Assembly (NCBI GenBank): GCA_944377765.1
Contig: CALWFX010000040.1
Coordinates: forward strand, 1 to 9,696
Direction: 5' to 3'
Length of the DNA stretch: 9,696 nt
From: an uncultured Clostridia bacterium
GTDB lineage: Bacteria; Bacillota; Clostridia; Christensenellales; UBA1242
The notes beneath the pieces are model-generated. The model made no database searches. It was not told the origin of the DNA and was given only the letters and a program-made list of their open reading frames with translations. Shown here one piece after another: positions 1-7,463 of the stretch. How positions within the stretch are numbered: position 1 is the first letter of the stretch; each line of letters begins with the position of its first letter. The position numbers and the translations under genes are program-made.

Positions 1-1
1 T

Positions 2-160
2 ATGTTAGGAATAACAATATACTTTACTCGTGACATGGGAACAAATATCAATAACATAACCTGTCGAACAGAGTATGGCGGACCAACACAAAAATTTGCA
101 ACATCAGTTCAAGGCTTTCAATTTACAATTAAAGTAAGTGAATTTGGATGCGTGTCATAA
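2..160 (+). CDS. 3' end of an unidentified protein gene
   Basis: An open frame runs from the left edge to a TAA at 158-160 and gives 52 residues. It probably continues upstream of the window: the ATG at position 2 has no visible ribosome binding site, so it should not be taken as the start. The visible C-terminus is rich in Thr, Asn, Gly and alternating hydrophobic residues (for example TEYGGPTQKFATS and FQFTIKV), which suggests a beta-rich tail. There is no membrane segment and no motif I recognise. It is not one of the genes often found before plsX (fapR, rpmF, the DUF177/YlbN gene or the DAK-domain gene), as far as this piece can show. The TAA stop lies inside the left arm of a perfect 13-bp hairpin (154-183). 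The reading frame is seen directly; that it is a real gene end is an inference from its position before hairpins and a terminator. Confidence 0.5.
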   Translation: MLGITIYFTRDMGTNINNITCRTEYGGPTQKFATSVQGFQFTIKVSEFGCVS

Positions 161-183
161 AAATGCTGCTGCATTTTTATGAC
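154..183. repeat. Perfect 13-bp inverted repeat overlapping a stop codon
   Basis: The arms at 154-166 (GTCATAAAAATGC) and 171-183 (GCATTTTTATGAC) are exact reverse complements around the 4-base loop TGCT. The stop codon of the upstream reading frame (158-160) is inside the left arm. No T tract follows directly, so this hairpin alone is not a classic terminator. It sits just before a second hairpin (205-230) that does have one. It could slow or protect the 3' end of the upstream message, or be part of an intergenic palindromic element. Confidence 0.75.
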
Positions 184-204
184 AATGAAGAGCGAAGCGA
201 ATTG

Positions 205-233
205 AAATGAGAATAAACTTATTCTCATTTTTT
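205..233 (+). terminator. Rho-independent terminator upstream of plsX
   Basis: The arms 205-216 (AAATGAGAATAA) and 219-230 (TTATTCTCATTT) are exact reverse complements around only two bases; in practice the top pair or two would open to make a larger loop. The right arm runs into six Ts (228-233). This is the form of an intrinsic terminator ending the upstream transcript before the plsX promoter. The As at the left arm might also let it act weakly in the other direction. Confidence 0.7.
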
Positions 234-254
234 AATGCAATGATTTAATATTCT

Positions 255-283
255 TTGACATATTTTGATTTTTTTGTTATCAT
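255..283 (+). promoter_or_regulatory. Sigma-A promoter for plsX-rnc
   Basis: A perfect -35 TTGACA (255-260) is followed after 17 bases by TATCAT (278-283), a good -10. Transcription would start near 290, giving a leader of about 35 bases before the plsX start at 326. It lies just after the terminator at 205-233, so plsX-rnc is an independent transcription unit. Confidence 0.8.
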
Positions 284-325
284 ATTTTGCGAATTGTAGT
301 TATAATAAAAATTAAGGAGTTTAGT

Positions 326-1342
326 ATGAAAATTGTTGTTGATGCTTTTGGTGGTGATAATGCTCCACTTGAAGTTGTGGAAGGAGCGGTTAAGGCTGTT
401 GAACAAAATAAAGATATAACTGTTGTTCTTTGCGGAGATGAGAATAAAATTAAAGAAATTTTAAAAGGCAGAACTGAGCGTATTGAAATTGTGCATGCAA
501 GCGAAGTGATTACTAATGATGATGTGCCAACAATTGCAATAAGGCAAAAAAAAGATAGTTCTTTGGTTAAAGCCTTTGATTTATTGAAAGAAGATGAAAG
601 TGTTGTTGGTTTAGTTTCTGCTGGAAGCACTGGGGCAATTTTATCTTGTGCGATTATGAAAATTGGTAGAATTAAAGGTATTTCTCGACCTGCTCTTGCT
701 CCTATTCTTCCAACCAAAAAAGGAAGTGATGTTATCATCATTGACAGCGGAGCAAATGTTGATTGTAAGAGTGTTAATCTTTTGCATTTTGCAATTATGG
801 GAAGTGCATATTATTCTATTGTTGAAAATGTGGAAAGTCCAAGAGTGGCACTACTTAACAATGGTAGTGAAGAGCATAAGGGCAATGAACTTGTTAAAGA
901 AACTTATCTACTTATGAAAAAATTGCCAATTAACTTTGTTGGAAATTGTGAAGGCAAGGAAGTTATGAGTGGCGATGTTGATGTTATTGTTACAGATGGC
1001 TTTGCGGGAAATGTTCTTCTTAAAGGAGTTGAAGGCACTGCAAGCAGTATTCTTTCTGTTTTGAAAAGCGAGATTAAAAAAAGTAAAATGTCTATGCTTG
1101 GTGCGTTGTTTATGAAAAAGACTTTTAAGGCTTTGAAAGTTAAACTTGATGCAAACAAGCATGGCGGAGCACCTTTTTTAGGATGTAAAAAACTGGTAGT
1201 TAAAAATCATGGCTCATGTGGAAGAGATAATATATGTGCATCTATTGAACAAGTTAAAAAACTTCATGAAAACAATTTGATAGATAAAATTGAAAAAATG
1301 GTAACTGAGATGACTGACAAAATTGAGGTAAAAAATGATTGA
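326..1342 (+). CDS. plsX: Phosphate acyltransferase PlsX
   Basis: PlsX converts acyl-ACP and phosphate into acyl-phosphate, the acyl donor for PlsY in the first step of phospholipid synthesis; it is a peripheral membrane enzyme. The protein is 338 residues, close to the family length of about 330-340. It opens with the family signature VDAFGGDNAP (compare VDAMGGDHAP) and continues with SAGSTGA (98-104), GRIKGISRPALAP (114-126), a GANVD segment, KGNEL, and TDGFAGN (223-229), all PlsX hallmarks. I chose the ATG at 326 because AAGGAG stands at 314-319, seven bases away, and homology begins exactly there; a TTG 39 bases upstream in the same frame (287) lacks both and would sit at the transcription start. 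The 3' end overlaps rnc by 8 bp, which suggests translational coupling. In many Firmicutes acpP follows plsX, but it does not do so here. Confidence 0.96.
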   Translation: MKIVVDAFGGDNAPLEVVEGAVKAVEQNKDITVVLCGDENKIKEILKGRTERIEIVHASEVITNDDVPTIAIRQKKDSSLVKAFDLLKEDESVVGLVSAGSTGAILSCAIMKIGRIKGISRPALAPILPTKKGSDVIIIDSGANVDCKSVNLLHFAIMGSAYYSIVENVESPRVALLNNGSEEHKGNELVKETYLLMKKLPINFVGNCEGKEVMSGDVDVIVTDGFAGNVLLKGVEGTASSILSVLKSEIKKSKMSMLGALFMKKTFKALKVKLDANKHGGAPFLGCKKLVVKNHGSCGRDNICASIEQVKKLHENNLIDKIEKMVTEMTDKIEVKND

Positions 1343-1955
1343 TGAAAAAATTGGCGTAGAGTTTAAAAATCGTAAACTTATCAATGAAGCGTTAACTCAT
1401 CCGTCAAAATCTAAAAACAATTATCAGCGTTTGGAGTTTTTGGGTGATAGTATATTAGATTTTGTTGTGGGTGATTACCTTTTTGAAAACTGTGATAAAA
1501 AAGAAGGAGATTTAACTGTTTTAAGAGCGCATTTTGTTTCCGAAGAATATTTGGCAGAATGTTTTGACAAATTAGATATTGAAAATGAACTGTTTTTAGG
1601 AAAAAGTTTGCAAGGCAAAGTGACAAGAGCAATAAAAGGCGATGTTATGGAAGCCATTATTGCAGTTATTTATCTTGAAAATGGTTTGGAGTTTGTTAAA
1701 AATTTTATTGTAAATCTTCTTGGTCTTAATGGTTTTGAAAATGTTGAAGATACTAACTATAAATCTCAACTGCAAGAACTTATTCAGGCTAACTTTAAAT
1801 GTTCTTTAAAGTATGTAACTGAAAAGGAAGATGACAATTTTGTTGCTAATTTTTATATGGATGAAGATTTGATTGCAACTGGCTATGGAAAAGACAAGTT
1901 GAGTGCAGAACAAAATTGTGCTTTTGTTGCTTTGAATAAGTTATTTAAAGATTAG
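1335..1955 (+). CDS. rnc: Ribonuclease III
   Basis: RNase III cuts double-stranded RNA, maturing rRNA precursors and some mRNAs. The protein is 206 residues, somewhat shorter than the usual 220-250. The N-terminal nuclease domain (about 1-135) contains RLEFLGDS (32-39), the family signature with acidic metal ligands E34 and D38, and GDVMEAII (102-109), which supplies D103 and E106. All four expected catalytic acids are therefore present. The C-terminal part (about 138-206) is a double-stranded RNA-binding domain, with SQLQEL at its start and GYGKDKLSAEQNCAFVAL as its final helix region. The start overlaps the end of plsX by 8 bp; GAGGT (1325-1329) five bases before the ATG supports this start. 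The gene ends four bases before a large structured element (1960-2049) that could itself be a substrate of this enzyme; that last point is inference. Confidence 0.95.
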   Translation: MIDEKIGVEFKNRKLINEALTHPSKSKNNYQRLEFLGDSILDFVVGDYLFENCDKKEGDLTVLRAHFVSEEYLAECFDKLDIENELFLGKSLQGKVTRAIKGDVMEAIIAVIYLENGLEFVKNFIVNLLGLNGFENVEDTNYKSQLQELIQANFKCSLKYVTEKEDDNFVANFYMDEDLIATGYGKDKLSAEQNCAFVALNKLFKD

Positions 1956-1959
1956 TTTG

Positions 1960-2060
1960 TGGGCTTGAAAGCGTGGCAATTTGCCACCTCTGCCTTTGCA
2001 GGCAGGGAAAATTTTGCGAATTTTTCGCAAAATTTTGCTTTCAAGCCCATTTTTGTTTTT
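1960..2060 (+). repeat. Four-way-junction palindromic element with T tract, likely acting as terminator
   Basis: An outer stem of 13 exact pairs (1960-1972, TGGGCTTGAAAGC, with 2037-2049) closes three hairpins that lie side by side with no base left over. Hairpin A is 1973-1987 (GTGGCA/TGCCAC). Hairpin B is 1988-2007 (core CTGCCT/AGGCAG, extended by a C-G and a T-G pair). Hairpin C is 2008-2036 (AAAATTTTGCGAA, loop TTT, exact 13-base complement). The outer stem is followed by TTTTTGTTTTT (2050-2060). This would terminate the plsX-rnc transcript, and the promoter for smc begins in the T tract. Hairpins A and B are about 60% G+C, far above the surroundings. It is not a tRNA, since it has none of the conserved tRNA bases. 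The pairing is seen directly; any role beyond termination is inference. Confidence 0.8.
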
Positions 2061-2086
2061 GAATATGTCTAAATTTATGATAAAAT
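2059..2086 (+). promoter_or_regulatory. Probable sigma-A promoter for smc-ftsY
   Basis: TTGAAT (2059-2064) is followed after 16 bases by TAAAAT (2081-2086). A TG at 2078-2079, one base before the -10, makes it an extended -10 promoter. Transcription would start near 2093, about 40 bases before the smc start. The -35 overlaps the T tract of the preceding terminator, so the two units are packed tightly. Both boxes are off consensus, and the local A/T richness makes chance matches possible. Confidence 0.5.
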
Positions 2087-2135
2087 ATATTTGTTAATAT
2101 AACTAAAACACTATTCAATAAGGTTAGGTAAGTTT

Positions 2136-5100
2136 ATGTATTTTAAGAAAATTGAAATGATAGGTTTTAAGTCGTTTGCAGACAAAACTTCCATTGAATT
2201 CAATGGTGGTTTTACTGCTATTGTTGGGCCTAATGGATGTGGAAAAAGTAATGTTTCAGATGCTATTCGTTGGGTGCTTGGTGAACAAAGTGCAAAATCT
2301 CTTCGTGGCGATAATATGCAAGATGTTATTTTCAAAGGAACAGAGAAGAGAAGAAGTTTATCTTATTGCGAAGTTACCTTGACTTTTGATAACACTGACA
2401 GATTTTTCAATATTTCCTATGATGAACTTTCAATTACAAGAAAACTTTATCGTTCTGGAGAAAGTGAGTATCAAATAAATAAAAACACTTGTCGTTTAAA
2501 AGACATTACTGACCTTTTGTTTGATAGTGGTATTGGTAAAAATGGTTATTCGGTTATTGGACAAGGTAAAGTTAGCGAAATTGTGGATGAAAAGCCAGAA
2601 GAACGCCGAGCAATGTTTGAAGAAGCAGCAGGAATTGCAAAGTTTAAAAGTCGTAAGGATGAAGCAGAAAGAAAACTTGAAAGAACAAGAGATAACCTTG
2701 TTAGAATTGATGATATAATTGCAGAAATTGAAAGACAAATGGGACCTTTGAAAAAGCAAGCAGAAGATGCTAAGAAATATTTGGAGTATAAAGGTCAACT
2801 TAAAGATTTGGAAGTTAATGCATATATTTTTCAATATGAAAATGCAAACACTGTTAAGGCAGAAATTAATGAAAAATTAAAAGCACTTGCTGAAGAACTT
2901 GAAGTAAGACAACAGGAACTTGAAGAAACAACAGCAAGGTATGATGCTGAACTTCAAAAACTTTCAACTTTTGACAAAGAAATTTCTTCTCTTAATGATG
3001 AACTTTTAAAGGTTACTGTTGAACTTGAAAAGCAAGAAGGCGAAGTTAGAGTTATTAGAGAAAAAATAAATTACACTCAAAAGGAAAATGATAGATTGCA
3101 TTTAGATTTATCAAATGCAAATGTTATATTAGAAAATTGTAATGAAACACTTGAACTTAAAAAGGTGGAACTTAATGAACTTCAAGGTAAACTTGACACT
3201 TTAAATAAGACTTATGCGGGTTTATCAAATAAACACCTTGAAATTGTTGATGAAATGACCATGAGCGAAAATGAAGCAGGTTTATCTCAACAGAAGTTTA
3301 TTGACACTTTAGGTTCGCTTTCTGATGTTAAAAGTAATGCTTCTCGTTATGAAGCAGAAAAAAATATTCTTAAAGAAAATCTTGAAAATTTGCAGAAAAA
3401 TTTGGAAGAAGCGAAAAATAAAATTGATAATCTTACAAAACTTGAAAAAGACACACAAAACAATGTCGATATGCTAACTAAGTCTTTTGAAGAATTGAAG
3501 GCAAATTGTGGCGAAATTTCAGGAAAGAGTTTTATTGCTTCTAAGAGATTGAAAGAACTTGAACAGGAAAAGGCTAATTTAGGCACTCAAATTAAGGTAT
3601 ATGAAAATAGGCGCAAACTTTTGGTTGAAATGCAAGCAGAGTTCGAAGGTTATGCTTATAGTGTTAAAAAAATCTTGAAAGAGAGTGAAAAAAATTCAGC
3701 AATTCGCAGTAAAATGGTGGGTGTTTTGGCATCATTAATTAAAGTCCCAGCACAATTTGAAACAGCCATTGAAGTTGCTCTTGGCAGTGCGGTTCAAAAC
3801 ATTGTTACTTTCAATGAAAATGGTGCAAAAGACTTAATCAATTATTTGAAAGAAAATAAGTTTGGTCGTGCAACTTTCTTGCCTATCAACTCCATGAAAA
3901 GAAGAGATTTGGATGTAAGACTTATTGCTGGTAAAAAAGGGGTTTTTGGAATTGCCAGCAAACTTATTGAATATGACAAAGAGATTGACAATGTCATCAG
4001 TAACCTTTTGGGTGCAACTTGCATTGTTGACACTCTTGCAACGGCGGTCGACCTTGCAAAAGACAATCACTTTTCATTTAGAATTGTTACTCTTGAAGGG
4101 GATGTTGTAAGCACACAGGGTTCGCTTACTGGTGGTAGTAAAAAAAGTGAGGCTGTCAACTTGATTTCAAGACAAAGAGAAATTGAAACCTTGGCAGAAG
4201 AAATCAAAAAACTTACAAAAAATGAAGAAGAAATGACTCTTGAAATTGAACATTTAAAGAGTGATATATCTGAGTATGCCGAAAAAGAAAATAGCCTTCT
4301 TGCACAAAAAAATGACTGTGAAATTAGACTTGCAAAAGAACAAGAAAAGTTTGATGCTTGCAAGAAAGATCTTGAAGAAGCAGAAGAAGAACAGAAGGTG
4401 TATGACATGGAAAAAACTTCTGTTCAAAATAAGATTAACTTGATTGAAAAAGAGTTAAGTGAAATTAATTTGGTTAAAAATGCTTTAAGTGGCAATAAGG
4501 AAGATGCTGACCTTTTAATAAAACAAAAACAAGAAAAATCTAATGCTTTAAGAGCAGAAAGAGATGAAATTGTTGGGAAAATGACAACAATTAAGGTGGA
4601 AATTGCGTCAAGTGAAGAAAAAATCAACAATATCACTGATGAAATTGATAGACTTGTTGCAGAAATTGATAAACAAAATGCAAATTCAATCACTTTGAAA
4701 AAACAAATTGAAGAAAATGATGCATTTATTAATCAAGCGGAAGATATGATTAAAATTCAAATTGAAAATGCTGGACCTTCAAGTGCAAAAGACCACATGA
4801 ATGAAATTCGTTTGAAGAGGGAAAAATTAGAAAACGAAAAGGGTGATATTTCTTCAACTTTGAAGAAGTATGATGAAACAAAAACACAAACTTTGGAGAG
4901 TATTTCAAAAATTAATGACAGAAAATATCGTGAAGAGATGAATTTATCTAAGGTTGACAGCGAACTTGAAACAATGCAAGAACGCATCTATGAAGAATAT
5001 AATTTAACATATTCAACTTGCCTTGAACACAGAAGACCAGACTTTGATTTTAAAGAAGCAAGCATAGAAATAAACAAACTTAAAAAAGATATTTCTGCTC

Positions 5101-5723
5101 TTGGTTATGTTAATGTGCATGCCATTGAAGATGTTGCCACTCTTCTTGATAGGTATAATGATATGTCAACTCAGTCTAACGACCTTAAAAAAGCGGAAGA
5201 AGATTTGGTTAAGATTATCAAAGACTTATCTGGGGAAATGCTAACTAAATTTAATGAAGAATTTGATAAAATTAACAGCAGTTTCAAAGTTGTTTTTCGT
5301 GAATTATTTGGCGGTGGAAATGCAAAATTGGAACTCACTGAAAGTGAAGACCCACTTCTTGCAGGTGTGGAAATTATGGTTCAACTTCCGGGTAAAGCAC
5401 CAAATAAGTTATCTCTTTTAAGTGGTGGAGAGAAAACACTTACTGCAATTGCACTTTTGTTCTCTATTTTGAGATTGAAGCCTTTGCCATTTTCACTTCT
5501 TGATGAAATTGAGGCTGCACTTGACGATGCAAATATTGAAAGGTTTGCGTTATACTTAAAGAAACTTTCTGAGTCCACTCAGTTCATTGTTATCACTCAC
5601 AGAAAACCAACAATGGAACTTGCAGACAGTCTTTATGGTGTTACAATGGAAGAAAAAGGTGTTTCAAAGATTGTTTCTGTTAAACTTGCTGATGCAATTA
5701 AGCAGGCAGAACAGGCAAATTAA
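2136..5723 (+). CDS. smc: Chromosome segregation ATPase SMC
   Basis: SMC dimers work with ScpA and ScpB to extrude DNA loops and to organise and separate sister chromosomes. At 1195 residues the protein has the full family length (B. subtilis about 1186). The N-terminal head has FKSFADKT (11-18), Walker A GPNGCGKSN (31-39) and the Q-loop segment WVLGEQSAKSLRG. Two long heptad-like coiled-coil arms, rich in Glu, Lys and Leu, flank a hinge at about 510-670 that ends in the conserved LTGGSKK (664-670). The C-terminal head has the ABC signature LSGGEK (1095-1100), Walker B with D1123-E1124 in SLLDEIEAALDDAN, and the late ITHRKPTMELAD and YGVTMEEKGVSK segments. The head is therefore complete for ATP binding and hydrolysis. 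The ribosome site is weak (AGGTTAGG near 2121-2128) but homology starts at this ATG. ftsY follows after 17 bases and is almost certainly co-transcribed. Shadow frames here are due to repetitive coiled-coil codons. Confidence 0.97.
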   Translation: MYFKKIEMIGFKSFADKTSIEFNGGFTAIVGPNGCGKSNVSDAIRWVLGEQSAKSLRGDNMQDVIFKGTEKRRSLSYCEVTLTFDNTDRFFNISYDELSITRKLYRSGESEYQINKNTCRLKDITDLLFDSGIGKNGYSVIGQGKVSEIVDEKPEERRAMFEEAAGIAKFKSRKDEAERKLERTRDNLVRIDDIIAEIERQMGPLKKQAEDAKKYLEYKGQLKDLEVNAYIFQYENANTVKAEINEKLKALAEELEVRQQELEETTARYDAELQKLSTFDKEISSLNDELLKVTVELEKQEGEVRVIREKINYTQKENDRLHLDLSNANVILENCNETLELKKVELNELQGKLDTLNKTYAGLSNKHLEIVDEMTMSENEAGLSQQKFIDTLGSLSDVKSNASRYEAEKNILKENLENLQKNLEEAKNKIDNLTKLEKDTQNNVDMLTKSFEELKANCGEISGKSFIASKRLKELEQEKANLGTQIKVYENRRKLLVEMQAEFEGYAYSVKKILKESEKNSAIRSKMVGVLASLIKVPAQFETAIEVALGSAVQNIVTFNENGAKDLINYLKENKFGRATFLPINSMKRRDLDVRLIAGKKGVFGIASKLIEYDKEIDNVISNLLGATCIVDTLATAVDLAKDNHFSFRIVTLEGDVVSTQGSLTGGSKKSEAVNLISRQREIETLAEEIKKLTKNEEEMTLEIEHLKSDISEYAEKENSLLAQKNDCEIRLAKEQEKFDACKKDLEEAEEEQKVYDMEKTSVQNKINLIEKELSEINLVKNALSGNKEDADLLIKQKQEKSNALRAERDEIVGKMTTIKVEIASSEEKINNITDEIDRLVAEIDKQNANSITLKKQIEENDAFINQAEDMIKIQIENAGPSSAKDHMNEIRLKREKLENEKGDISSTLKKYDETKTQTLESISKINDRKYREEMNLSKVDSELETMQERIYEEYNLTYSTCLEHRRPDFDFKEASIEINKLKKDISALGYVNVHAIEDVATLLDRYNDMSTQSNDLKKAEEDLVKIIKDLSGEMLTKFNEEFDKINSSFKVVFRELFGGGNAKLELTESEDPLLAGVEIMVQLPGKAPNKLSLLSGGEKTLTAIALLFSILRLKPLPFSLLDEIEAALDDANIERFALYLKKLSESTQFIVITHRKPTMELADSLYGVTMEEKGVSKIVSVKLADAIKQAEQAN

Positions 5724-5740
5724 TTTAAGGAGATTTTGTA

Positions 5741-6637
5741 ATGGGCTTTTTTAAAAAGATTGGACAGGCATTAAAGAAAACAAAGGATGCTCTTACTCGT
5801 AAAATCGACGAATTGCTAAGTCATGGGGAACTAAATGACGAGTTTTTTGATGATTTAATTGATGTTTTAATTTCTGCTGATGTTGGTGTTAAAAGTGCAA
5901 TGGAAATTGTGGAAGAACTTCGTGATGAATGTCATAGACGAAAGGTCAGAAAGGGCGAAGATGTTAAAAAAGTTTTAAAAGAGATTATAAGAAACTACTT
6001 TGAGGATGCTCCTAAAATTGAAATTAAGTATCCAGCAATAATAACAATTGTTGGTGTTAATGGCGTTGGAAAAACCACCACAATCGGAAAACTTGCCTCT
6101 TATTTTAAAAAGGAGAAAAAAGATGTAACTTTGGTTGCTGGCGACACATTTCGTGCCGCTGCTTCTTCGCAACTTGCTGAATGGGCAGAGCGAACAAAAA
6201 CAAGAATAATTAAGCATGCAGAAGGTGCAGATGCCGCCGCTGTTGTGTTTGACGGAATTAAGAGCGCAAAGGCAAAGAAAACAGATGTTTTAATTGTGGA
6301 CACAGCAGGCAGACTTCACACAAAGACCAATTTGATGGAAGAATTAAGAAAAATTGATAAAATTATCAATCGTGAGTATGAAGAAGCAAACAAATATACT
6401 TTTATTGTTTTGGATGCAACCACTGGGCAGAATGCTTTGTCGCAGATTAAGGTATTTGACGAGTTTGTTGATATTGATGGAATAATTTTAACCAAACTTG
6501 ATGGAACTGCTAAGGGTGGTGTTATCATTGCAATTGAAAAAGAGTATAAATTGCCAGTTGTTTTTGTTGGAACTGGGGAAAAGGAAAATGATTTAGAACC
6601 ATTTGGTGCTGAAAGTTTTGTTGAGGAGTTATTTTAA
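5741..6637 (+). CDS. ftsY: Signal recognition particle receptor FtsY
   Basis: FtsY is the membrane-associated GTPase that receives ribosome-nascent chain-SRP complexes and hands them to the SecYEG translocon. The 298-residue protein consists of a helical N domain (about 1-95) and a G domain: G1 loop GVNGVGKTT (105-113), DTFRAAA (135-141), DTAGR (187-191), TKLDGTAKGG (251-260) and the closing GTGEKENDLEPF. It lacks the long acidic A domain of E. coli FtsY, as is normal in Firmicutes. An N-terminal amphipathic start (MGFFKKIGQALKK) probably mediates membrane binding. The DTFRAAASSQL segment and short length separate it from Ffh, which would carry an extra C-terminal M domain. AAGGAGA at 5727-5733 supports the start. 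The gene is the last of the smc-ftsY unit; a terminator follows at 6660. Confidence 0.96.
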   Translation: MGFFKKIGQALKKTKDALTRKIDELLSHGELNDEFFDDLIDVLISADVGVKSAMEIVEELRDECHRRKVRKGEDVKKVLKEIIRNYFEDAPKIEIKYPAIITIVGVNGVGKTTTIGKLASYFKKEKKDVTLVAGDTFRAAASSQLAEWAERTKTRIIKHAEGADAAAVVFDGIKSAKAKKTDVLIVDTAGRLHTKTNLMEELRKIDKIINREYEEANKYTFIVLDATTGQNALSQIKVFDEFVDIDGIILTKLDGTAKGGVIIAIEKEYKLPVVFVGTGEKENDLEPFGAESFVEELF

Positions 6638-6659
6638 TAAATAAAAATACTTTTAATTG

Positions 6660-6684
6660 ATGTCACAGATATGTGGCATTTTTT
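6660..6684 (+). terminator. Terminator after ftsY
   Basis: An 8-bp stem, ATGTCACA (6660-6667) with TGTGGCAT (6672-6679), has one G-U pair and the loop GATA, and runs into six Ts (6679-6684). It lies 22 bases after the ftsY stop and before sigK, so sigK should have its own promoter. Confidence 0.75.
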
Positions 6685-6703
6685 ATTATTTTTATTGGTC
6701 AAG

Positions 6704-6731
6704 CAAAATTCGACAAATTGTAACATATAAA
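6704..6731 (+). promoter_or_regulatory. Possible sporulation-type (sigma-E/K-like) promoter for sigK
   Basis: CATATAAA (6724-6731) resembles the -10 of promoters read by the mother-cell factors sigma-E and sigma-K (CATA at its 5' end). CAAAATT (6704-6710), 13 bases before it, is a partial match to the sigma-E -35. No well-spaced TTGACA/TATAAT pair is seen between the ftsY terminator and the sigK start. In known sporeformers sigK is first transcribed by sigma-E, which fits. The match is weak and the region is AT-rich. Confidence 0.25.
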
Positions 6732-6749
6732 TCTTCCATAGGAGTTTAT

Positions 6750-7463
6750 ATGGTTTTTGAAAGTTTTGTGTATTTTTTTAGTCGAATAAGTTTGTTTACA
6801 AACTTTGTCGACACTGTTCAAGGTTTTCCTAAACCGCTTACATTAGAGGAAGAAAAAAAAGAATTTGAAAAAATGAAAAAAGGCGACAAAAAGGCAAGAG
6901 AAAAACTTATTAGTCATAATTTAAGACTTGTTGCTCATGTTGTGAAAAAATACACAAACACGCTTGAAGTTGACGATCTTTTGTCTGTTGGAACAATTGG
7001 ATTGATTAAAGCAATTGATACTTTTGATTATGATAAAAAAGTTCAACTTTCAACATATGCTGCAAGATGCATTAATAATGAAATATTAATGTTAATAAGA
7101 GCGAATAAAAAGCATAAAAATGTTGTTTCGTTAAACAGTTTGACAACCAACAACGAAGAAGATAATGACCTTGAACTTATGGATGTAATTGCCTCTGATG
7201 AAGATGAATTATTTAATCAAGTTGATAATAATTTATCAATGCAAAAAATAAAACATATAATAAACACAAAATTGGATGAAAGAGAACAAGAGATTATCAA
7301 GTTAAGGTATGGGCTTGTTGATGAAAAGGGATTAACTCAAAAGGAAGTTGCAGAAAAACTTGGAATTTCAAGGTCATATATTTCAAGGATAGAAAATAAG
7401 GCGTTGACAATTATAAAAAATAATTTGCAAAAAGAAAACGATGAAAATTATAATAAAAAATAA
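6750..7463 (+). CDS. sigK: Sporulation sigma factor sigma-K (pro-form)
   Basis: Sigma-K directs RNA polymerase to late mother-cell genes (coat, mother-cell lysis) during endospore formation. The 237-residue protein matches the SigK pattern: FPKPLT (26-31), ISHNLRLVAHVVKKY (54-68), DDLLSVGTIGLIKAI (75-89), LSTYAARCINNEILM (100-114), and a region 4 helix-turn-helix LTQKEVAEKLGISRSYISRIE (195-215). The phrase HNLRLVAHVVKK favours SigK over SigE, which reads differently there. The first 20 or so residues are hydrophobic and aromatic (MVFESFVYFFSRISLFTNF), like the pro-sequence removed by the SpoIVFB protease. I chose the ATG at 6750 because GGAG stands at 6741-6744; in-frame starts upstream (from 6657) overlap the ftsY terminator and encode unrelated residues. 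The gene is whole, with no skin-like element inserted. Its place after ftsY is not the usual one for sigK in the species I know. Confidence 0.87.
   Translation: MVFESFVYFFSRISLFTNFVDTVQGFPKPLTLEEEKKEFEKMKKGDKKAREKLISHNLRLVAHVVKKYTNTLEVDDLLSVGTIGLIKAIDTFDYDKKVQLSTYAARCINNEILMLIRANKKHKNVVSLNSLTTNNEEDNDLELMDVIASDEDELFNQVDNNLSMQKIKHIINTKLDEREQEIIKLRYGLVDEKGLTQKEVAEKLGISRSYISRIENKALTIIKNNLQKENDENYNKK

Noticed and set aside
287..325. Upstream in-frame TTG start for plsX
   Set aside because: It has no ribosome site, falls at the predicted transcription start, and PlsX homology begins at the ATG at 326 behind AAGGAG.
280..741. 153-codon open frame on the minus strand inside plsX
   Set aside because: It lies wholly antisense to a clear plsX gene, has a low-complexity Ser/Thr/Ile-rich translation and no sensible ribosome site.
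1960..2049. Cloverleaf fold read as a tRNA
   Set aside because: The closing stem is 13 bp rather than 7, there is no TTC-like T-loop, anticodon loop or CCA-side signal, and arm lengths do not fit.
2496..4987. Many 60-110 codon open frames, both strands, inside smc
   Set aside because: They are shadows of repetitive coiled-coil codons (Glu, Lys, Leu) and have no start signals.
6657..6749. 31-codon N-terminal extension of sigK
   Set aside because: It overlaps the ftsY terminator hairpin and has no family match; GGAG before the ATG at 6750 fixes the start.
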